A stretch of DNA of 64,000 bases from Pristionchus mayeri (taxonomy: Eukaryota > Nematoda > Chromadorea > Rhabditida > Neodiplogasteridae), in assembly GCA_036245805.1 (NCBI GenBank), contig BTRK01000006.1, forward strand, positions 25,328,365 through 25,392,364, written 5' to 3'. Shown here in pieces: positions 57,901-64,000 of the stretch. The notes under the pieces were generated by a model that made no database searches, was not told where the DNA came from, and saw only the letters and a list, made by a program, of their open reading frames with translations. The number at the start of each line of letters is the position of its first letter. Within the stretch, counting starts at the first letter, position 1. Position numbers and translations under genes: made by a program.

Positions 57901-59981
57901 ACAATATAATTATGAAAGAAACGATTTATATGAGTGATTGCAACTTAAAAATAAGAAATTGTAATTCACGAATTAGCGACTTGAGCACACATTTTGCATT
58001 ACCGTAACATATTCTAACCCCTACCGACTCTCACTCGCATTTTTCCTTGACTAATATGGGTACGTAGATTCTGAAACTGCAGTCAAAATCTACTAAAAGG
58101 TGGGGTTCCAAGCGAGATATGATTTTTTATATGAACCTCGACCTAGTTTTTCGAGATTTTCAACGCGATTTCGCACTCGCCCGGCTTTGGTGTGAACATG
58201 AAAGTTTCTTAAAATAATTTTCCGCGCATTTTGAGCACAAGCTGACCATCGTAGCTCAAAAATGAACCATGTTACGTCAGAGCCGGAACGAAGTCCGGAA
58301 AATGCCTAAAAGCCGGTTCCGGGACAAATCGCTGCTACAAAAGTTTTCTCGTCTTCACAAGAATCTGCAATAATTTTCTTTTGGAAATTGCTCAAACTTT
58401 TGCAGCTAGTTCCTCAGGGGTGTCTTTTTCATGCATTCTCTCAGAAGACGCGTGCTATATAGACGGGAGTAGCATTCACGAACAAAAGTTTAACCGATCA
58501 GAGCTCCCACACAGTGTGGAACGTGTAACTAACCATTATGAGGTCCTAAGATGGGGAGACGAAATCAAGAATAAAAATAGAGTTTCGAAAAAATGGCTTA
58601 AAATTCATGACGCGACACAAGACGGGTGGTTAGCCTTATGCAAAGGTCGCTGATAACCGCGTGGAGTGGCAAAGCGTGCCTTGTCGTGAGAGCAGAATGC
58701 TACTTACTTTCGTATGGCTAAGGGATATATCTCGCAACTATGCCACAATAGGGACGGCGGCGGTTAAACAAACTGTAACATAAAACCACCGTTCTAAACC
58801 AAATTCGTTAGCTAACCTTGCCCAGTTTTAGATTATCCAAATAGTTTTTCGAGATATGCTTCGAGATGTTAAAACAGATAGAAAGACTGAATGGAAGTGT
58901 GAACTTTGACGGGTTTCAAATCAGACGGGGGGGGGGGGGTAGAGAGAGATACCTGGGAAGTCCTTCGTATGCGGGGATTCCGTTGTCGACCGCATCCACT
59001 TGTTCCACGTAGACGGAGTAGAGGCGATGGTAGAACAGAGAGACCAATTTATCGTCCATCTAAAGTGCAGGAAACATAAAATAGATCAAGTAGATTCAAC
59101 TATTTCAAACCATATCATACCTTTCCCGAGAGTATAAATCTGGAATTACTATTACAGGGAGTGTAATGAAAATCGGAAAATGGGTTTCAACCAGTTCAGG
59201 TCATCGTGATATCTAATTGACGAGGGCATCAACTGTAGTTTTTCAAACTAACCGGGACGTGCAGGAAGTTGGCAATAAGTTGCTTCCCGTAGTGAGCGTA
59301 AATCAGTCCTCAACGGATCATAATCAGTTTAAAACTATGACATTGAGTTGCGAAAGTTTTGTGCTGCAAAGGCATTTGAGTGTACGAATAATAGTGAAGT
59401 AGTGCCTTATGTTTCATTTGCTCTGTTCGAAATATTTCATTTTGTAATGCCACTCAATTCCCTTAGGAGCATGTTAGAATAATTCGTCATCCACTTTTTA
59501 TTTATAAATCATTTATATTAATTATTAAAAATACTTTTGTACCTGCTGAAGATAGTCTAGTCATGAATGGCAGTAGTCCGAGAGTCGACATTGTCTCTTG
59601 GAATTCCTTCTGATGGTGATCGTACCGGCGTGTAGAATGATCGAACACTCCTTGTAAAATAATAACTCAACCATTTCAAGCACTCTGTTGACATTAACTG
59701 CCGCTTATTCCGAAATTTTACAATGCAACAAATAATAGATGAAACGAAGATACCTCCAACATCGACAACGATGTCGCACTCACTCAGCACCTTCTCATCA
59801 CGGCTTCTATAAGTTGGTGATTATTAAGAAACCACATTACAAAAGTGATCGAGGAAGACTTAGTGACCTGACTATTTGGTGATCCTTGAACTCCGGGAGT
59901 TGCTTGAGCATGTAGCAGGCAAACGCCTCATCACAGTGAAAACTTGCCCGAGTGAGTGCCGATCTTCTTTGTCCCAGCCAT
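51918..59981 (-). CDS. MYG1: MYG1 3'-5' RNA exonuclease (UPF0160), frameshift in exon 1
   Basis: A DHH-superfamily exonuclease of nucleus and mitochondria. Exons: 59981-59868, 59806-59754, 59650-59543, 59059-58953, 56422-56339, 56241-56124, 56077-56000, 55370-55261, 54390-54201, 54048-53983 and 51989-51918. In order they encode KKIGTHSGKF, CDEAFACYMLKQLPEF, SECDIVVDVGG, VFDHSTRRYDHHQKEF, YVEQVDAVDNGIP, GRVGHLNPHWNEKDVDADER, WWPAREIVEKA, VPWKEHFFD, IVFGEGNDWRVQAIPNSRL, WRGLRDSDLSSESGI and TVFVHLTGFIGGNRSKEGA. This matches the family from the HNGxFHCDE motif to the C-terminus. The phases agree except for one extra T in exon 1 (the TTTT at about 59938-59941), which breaks GKFHCDEA. Upstream frame ILRRLFAPLPRALIRTL could be a mitochondrial presequence. 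The introns are full of inverted-repeat elements. Confidence 0.95.
52044..52271. mobile_element. Foldback MITE, Tc1-like ends, TA duplication
   Basis: 228 bp made of two near-identical arms of about 105 bp, starting CTGTGAGAATAGAAAGCGTA, flanked by TA (52042-52043 and 52272-52273). The terminus is the same as at 30938-31098. It lies in the last intron of MYG1, about 53 bp from the acceptor. Confidence 0.9.
52425..53177. repeat. Inverted repeat, two arms of about 348 bp
   Basis: Arms at about 52425-52772 and 52828-53177 are almost identical inverses (an 80-bp stretch compared at 52600-52685 showed no difference), separated by about 55 bp. Paired reading frames on the two strands are a by-product of this symmetry and not genes. 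It lies in the last MYG1 intron. Confidence 0.9.
53397..53602. repeat. MITE copy 1 with CAGTGGTCG ends
   Basis: It starts CCAGTGGTCGAAAGAGTAGG and ends CCTACTTTTCGACCACTG. About 205 bp, AT-rich and non-coding. Confidence 0.75.
53704..53888. repeat. MITE copy 2 with CAGTGGTCG ends
   Basis: It starts GCAGTGGTCGGAAAGTAGGT and ends CCTGCCCTTTCGACCACTG. It is inverted relative to copy 1, and the halves next to each other are similar (GGCATAACGTGCCCGGTTTT versus its inverse). Confidence 0.75.
54749..54907. repeat. Small TIR element in a MYG1 intron
   Basis: TGAGAAAAACGTGCCGC and its perfect inverse GCGGCACGTTTTTCTCA border about 160 bp. Non-coding. Confidence 0.65.
56562..58456. repeat. 1.9-kb near-perfect inverted repeat in MYG1 intron 4
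   Basis: The left arm is about 56562-57436 and the right about 57588-58456 (about 870 bp each), with a spacer of about 150 bp. Over 40 positions that I compared (56961-57000 against 58011-58050) there was one mismatch. The outer edge is CACGCGTCTTCTGAGAGA. No transposase frame was found. It is either a large foldback transposon or a duplicated inversion. Confidence 0.92.
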
Positions 59982-61326
59982 CACTACGAGAGTTCTGATC
60001 AGGGCACGTGGAAGAGGAGCGAACAGTCGGCGCAAAATAGCTCTGTAGAAAAATAAATCGAACGAATCCTTCGCATTAATCAGACAATTTTTAACAGTTG
60101 AGAAAAAAATGCCAGACGTCATCAAACCCCTTAATACTGAAATATAGGCTAAAACCCAAGCCTGAGCCTAAGACCTAGGCCCAAACCTAAATTACTTCAG
60201 CTCGTCTCTTCGCACCTATCTGAAGTCAAGCTCAAGCCTAAATTGCTCTAGCATGTTGCTTAGCTCTGCGCTAGAGCCAAATTGGTATGCCGTAAACGAT
60301 AAACCTTGGCCGAAAACTTTTCTCATAATTAAGGGTTAAAATATGTTGAGGTTTCAGCCTAGGTTTCACTATTGAGGGGGGTTGATGACGTCCGGCAAAT
60401 ATTTTTTAACAAAAAATTAATATATTAGCTAACGCGCTCGCTAATAATTTTCAATGAAATATGCGCGTAGTACTGTATGATTAAAAATTTATTACAGACT
60501 GACTTTCAAGAAATTCCAAATTTCAAAAAACGAGAAATTTTTCGTACGCTACATGATGCTCAGAGGAAAGTGGAGTTCGTAATCACGATTAATTAATATT
60601 AATCGTGAGTTAATATTTATTGTTTACAGTCAATAAGTGCGAAATGCAGTATACAGTGTTTTCATGCTTTTTAACGGTTATCTTTACGGATTTCAGGTCT
60701 TTGATCACCCACTGTTCGCTCGTTCTTTTATTAGTTCTTCACAATGTTTTCTCTTGTATTCCCTTTCCCTCTTGTATTCCTGTTTGTTGGTTTAGCTCAT
60801 TCGGTTGTTTAAAATCCTAATGGAAAGGTATTACTGTCACCTTTCGAAAAATATCCAGGACGTTTCACGACAGCTGTACAGTGCTTAAACTATATAAAAA
60901 GTATATCTACTGCATTTTAATATTTTTAGATATTATGCATAATTCAGCAACGCTGCGCAGCATCATTTATACATAAATCGTTAGGTTTACTGTAAGCCGT
61001 TTTCAAACTTTATAGGCCCACGCAATTTTTCATCAGATGCTTTGATTTTAAGAAAAACATAATGATAACTGTTCTTTTCAGCAGAGAACAACTTTATTGT
61101 GCTTCGATGTCGGACCATGAAGATCTTGACTGTGAATTTTCATCTTATTATTGAACTTTTTTAGTTAGATCTACAGACGAAGTTAATTAACATGGACTTC
61201 GATTAATGCCAATTTTGCTAATTCAGACGATGAGGAGTTTGGCACCGATGAGGGAAACACTAAGAACGATGAAGCAATGGCCATTCGTGTAATGTCTTAC
61301 CTGTATTTCACGTTATACTACGCTAT
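59982..61326. other. Region upstream of MYG1
   Basis: The frame upstream of the MYG1 ATG stays open back to an acceptor near 60040, so a 5' exon may exist. A TIR element lies at 60110-60402. The rest is AT-rich DNA with no recognised gene. Confidence 0.4.
60110..60402. repeat. TIR element (about 290 bp)
   Basis: The left end has TGCCAGACGTCATCAAACCCC, and the right end the inverse of TGCCGGACGTCATCAACCCC. Inner parts hold CCTAGGC-type repeats. No open frame is seen. Confidence 0.7.
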
Positions 61327-62262
61327 CACGAGAGAATCGAGCTGATCATGGGAGTGGCGAAATGAGTTTTAACCGGTTTTGGCCACCCTGAGGCATGCCT
61401 GAGTGACCCCTGAAATCTTAAAGTGCAGACTTCATTTTGGCGCTCGCTACGTAGGGTCGGATATCGGCTCCTCTCACTTTGAGGGCTGTTTTCTTGGATA
61501 GGGTGACAGATAGTGCAAACTTGACTTCTGAGTGACCCCAACTTATTTCTCGAGCTCTATCGATCTATCCAAACCATTTTCTCCAAAACCCATTTTCAAC
61601 AGTGGTTCAGTTCAGGTCAATTTTCTCAAAAATGCAGGTGAAGACGCAGCTCAAATTTTCACGCTAGATGCAGCTCAGCGAGAGCTTTCCAATGAGTGGT
61701 TTGCGAAAAAAATACGAACACTCCTGTGAGAGTTTCGCCCTTTTAACTTCGTCTGGATCATTTGAACTTTCTTTTCAACGGGATATTTCATTTCACATCG
61801 CACTTTTCGAAGATCGCGGTCGAAAATGATCGAGGTTCATTCGAAATCTCCGTTGAAAAGAAAGTTCAAATGATCCAGACTAGGTGGCTGAAATGGATCA
61901 CGGTTAACCGTCTTGTTTACTCTTTCATACGGGTCATCCGTGAGAGGAGGGAGAGAGAGACGAGAGAGTCTCTATCACCACAGTAAATAGAGAGAGTAGG
62001 ACTGCCAGAGGGGACGGTTGACCGTCTCTTCCGTCTCTGATCTGTCGAGGCTCTCTAAATAGCGACCCGTTGATCCATTTCAGCCACCCTAATCCAGACG
62101 AAGTTAAAAAGGCGAAACTCTCACAGGAGTGTTCGTATTTTACAAGATAAGATTTCATGGGTCACTCAGGCATGCCTCAGGGTGGCCAAAACCGGTTAGA
62201 ACTCATTTCACGATTTCCTCTCCATTCCCAAGAATCGCGATTCTAGCTCGATTCTCTCGTGA
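61327..62262. mobile_element. Nested inverted-repeat element (about 935 bp)
   Basis: Outer inverted ends: CACGAGAGAATCGAGCT, then about 60 bp of near-identical sequence that includes CCGGTTTTGGCCACCCTGAG. Inside, a second inverted pair (61705-61760 and 62090-62146, TACGAACACTCCTGTGAGAG) and a third (TTCAACGG-type, 61750-61882) occur. An insertion at about 61883-62088 has its own ends. Confidence 0.8.
61883..62088. repeat. MITE inserted inside the 61.3-kb element
   Basis: It is bordered by TAGGTGGCTGAAATGGATCA and its inverse TGATCCATTTCAGCCACCCTA, with TA at both sides and CCAGAC repeated outside. Its interior carries a purine tract of GAGAGA repeats. Confidence 0.7.
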
Positions 62263-63205
62263 ATGGCGTGATATTTTCTGACTGTTATTTCTAAGAACGA
62301 TACTGGTCAAACTACTGGGACCAATGCCTCCGATAGAATATTTTGTTAGACATGCGCATGGGATTTTTTTCATACGGATAGTTCCATATCTCCCTCAGCT
62401 TGGTACTCATTTTTTCTTAAGGGAATGTGACCAGTTCGAAATGAAATATCCAGGAATAAATACTATATGCCATTCGAAAGAGCTTCAAAAGTTTTCCTAA
62501 TTTATGCTTTCCTGCTATAGCGGACTGTGGCACGGCATGACCTTCACCGACAACAAAATAAAAATTTGACTCCAGTTAGAGAAAATAAAGGTAATTTGCA
62601 CCGCGTGTATCAAGTCCCTGAATTACTGTACAAATTTAAAAAGTGCACATTTTACTACGTTTTATTTTTACTTTCCATTTTTATTTTTATATTGAAAGGG
62701 ACCATTCCTCTTAACGAGTGCCGGGAAAAATCATGCCGTGCTGTGGTAGCTGGAGTCCATAACGATTTCGAAGAATCCGACACTGGCTGGGAGTAAGAGA
62801 TGAACCGGGGGGGGGGGGGGTGACAATTGCTAAAACGACAATTGCTCAACTCGTCGCCGTTTGCATGCAATTTGGCGCAGCGACTTGGGAGTTGTTTCAT
62901 TGTAACCAGTATGCGCTGCCGTACATTTGCATACATTAGTCTTGTTACCAAGCGATCATGAGTTTTACACTTCACCAACGACCAGGGGTTCATGGTCCAA
63001 AATTCATATTTTGAGTAGAAAATCATGTCTAGATAAACACTTAGTACCGTAACCAATTGGTATTCTAGTGCCCGAGTAACTACTCTATACTAGTAATATC
63101 TGTATCGATTGGTTAGGGCGTTTGGTGTTTATCTAGCCATGATTATTTTAGTAAAATTCTCAATTTTGGACCATCGAAGCGAAGCAGTGAGGACATCCGC
63201 CGCAC
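62263..63205. other. Intergenic region with a small inverted repeat
   Basis: It contains a 14-base G tract at 62807-62820 and the element at 62992-63174. No gene is seen. Confidence 0.4.
62992..63174. repeat. Small foldback element (183 bp)
   Basis: ATGGTCCAAAATT... and its inverse ...AATTTTGGACCAT border arms of about 65 bp with several gaps, and TCTAGATAAACAC is shared in both. Confidence 0.65.
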
Positions 63206-63705
63206 NNNNNNNNNNNNNNNNNNNNNNNNNNNNNNNNNNNNNNNNNNNNNNNNNNNNNNNNNNNNNNNNNNNNNNNNNNNNNNNNNNNNNNNNNNNNNNN
63301 NNNNNNNNNNNNNNNNNNNNNNNNNNNNNNNNNNNNNNNNNNNNNNNNNNNNNNNNNNNNNNNNNNNNNNNNNNNNNNNNNNNNNNNNNNNNNNNNNNNN
63401 NNNNNNNNNNNNNNNNNNNNNNNNNNNNNNNNNNNNNNNNNNNNNNNNNNNNNNNNNNNNNNNNNNNNNNNNNNNNNNNNNNNNNNNNNNNNNNNNNNNN
63501 NNNNNNNNNNNNNNNNNNNNNNNNNNNNNNNNNNNNNNNNNNNNNNNNNNNNNNNNNNNNNNNNNNNNNNNNNNNNNNNNNNNNNNNNNNNNNNNNNNNN
63601 NNNNNNNNNNNNNNNNNNNNNNNNNNNNNNNNNNNNNNNNNNNNNNNNNNNNNNNNNNNNNNNNNNNNNNNNNNNNNNNNNNNNNNNNNNNNNNNNNNNN
63701 NNNNN
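63206..63705. other. Assemb gap, 500 N
   Basis: Exactly 500 N, the typical fixed-size scaffold gap. Any frame read across it is not real. Confidence 0.99.
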
Positions 63706-64000
63706 GTGCCGAAGCGGAGGAAAGGTCGATGGACTACCAGATCTGAAGGAAGGACGGGGGGGGGAGTATCAACCAGTAAGATGAGCTGATTGGATGGAGT
63801 GGAGAGAAGACGAATGAGTGTGTAATTCGATTCAAGAAAGGGATGAGAATCAATCTGATTAAGGAGTTGGTGAGGCTGGTGGAGAGCAGTCTTTCCTTGT
63901 TCTATTGGGGTTCCAATCTCTTGGATGGGGTGAGACTCGTTCTCCTCTCTTCCTCCTCATCACTCATCTCTTTCCGTCTCACCGATTCAGAAGCGAGTGA
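63706..64000 (+). CDS. Possible partial exon after the gap
   Basis: After an AG near 63868 a frame reads ELVRLVESSLSLFYWGSNLL to a GTGAGA donor near 63931, with an acceptor-like CAG at 63990. This looks like an exon of a gene continuing beyond the window, but no family was recognised. Confidence 0.25.

Noticed and set aside
58381..58653. 90-codon frame at the right arm of the large inverted repeat
   Set aside because: It starts within the repeat arm, shows no domain and no matching splice sites, and lies on the strand opposite to the surrounding gene.
63109..63789. Open frame crossing the N gap
   Set aside because: It is an artefact of reading through 500 unknown bases.
1..64000. CRISPR arrays, bacterial operons, phage or virus genes
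   Set aside because: No spaced direct repeats of CRISPR type and no such genes; introns and gene families are nematode.

Overview
The window looks like nematode nuclear DNA, most likely from a free-living Rhabditina/diplogastrid such as Pristionchus. This is inferred from a nematode-specific ground-like domain gene, many very short introns (about 40-60 nt, GTGAGT-type donors and TTTCAG-type acceptors), exons of about 60-180 nt, closely spaced same-strand genes, and many mono-G/C tracts. There are no operons of bacterial type, no CRISPR array and no rRNA. One 500-base assembly gap (N) lies at 63206-63705.

Plus-strand genes, left to right: a Fos-like bZIP transcription factor (about 9.96-12.36 kb, with possible upstream exons from 3.33 kb); a complete 245-residue BED zinc-finger protein (17.9-19.2 kb); a small secreted basic peptide precursor (20.9-22.1 kb); a short acidic coiled-coil protein with an in-frame TGA (36.0-36.6 kb); an unrecognised gene (42.8-43.5 kb); a 95-residue secreted peptide (43.9-44.2 kb); and a PP1-type Ser/Thr phosphatase (44.7-46.1 kb).

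Minus-strand genes: a ground-like domain secreted protein (13.5-14.9 kb); a STARD7-like START lipid-transfer protein (about 26.4-21.7 kb); LAMTOR3 (29.3-28.5 kb); Pellino (35.4-30.3 kb, about 14 exons); a single-exon eIF1 (40.0-39.7 kb); and a close cluster, MYG1 exonuclease (60.0-51.9 kb) followed after 183 nt by an RMDN/FAM82 gene (51.7-48.2 kb) and then by a second RMDN paralogue (about 47.5-46.2 kb). The MYG1/RMDN spacing is compatible with a nematode operon.

The other theme is non-autonomous DNA transposons. Two decayed mariner elements (1.27 kb each, TA target duplications) sit in introns of the STARD7-like and Pellino genes. A repeat family with terminal inverted repeats carries an internal tRNA-like module (A box and B box). 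Two foldback elements share a Tc1-like terminus and TA duplications. MYG1 introns hold a 1.9-kb near-perfect inverted repeat and a dense nest of smaller elements. Between 61.3 and 62.3 kb there is another nested inverted-repeat element. Several reading frames need a one-base correction (certain in MYG1 exon 1, suspected in LAMTOR3 and the 42.8-kb gene), which points to assembly indels or recent mutation.
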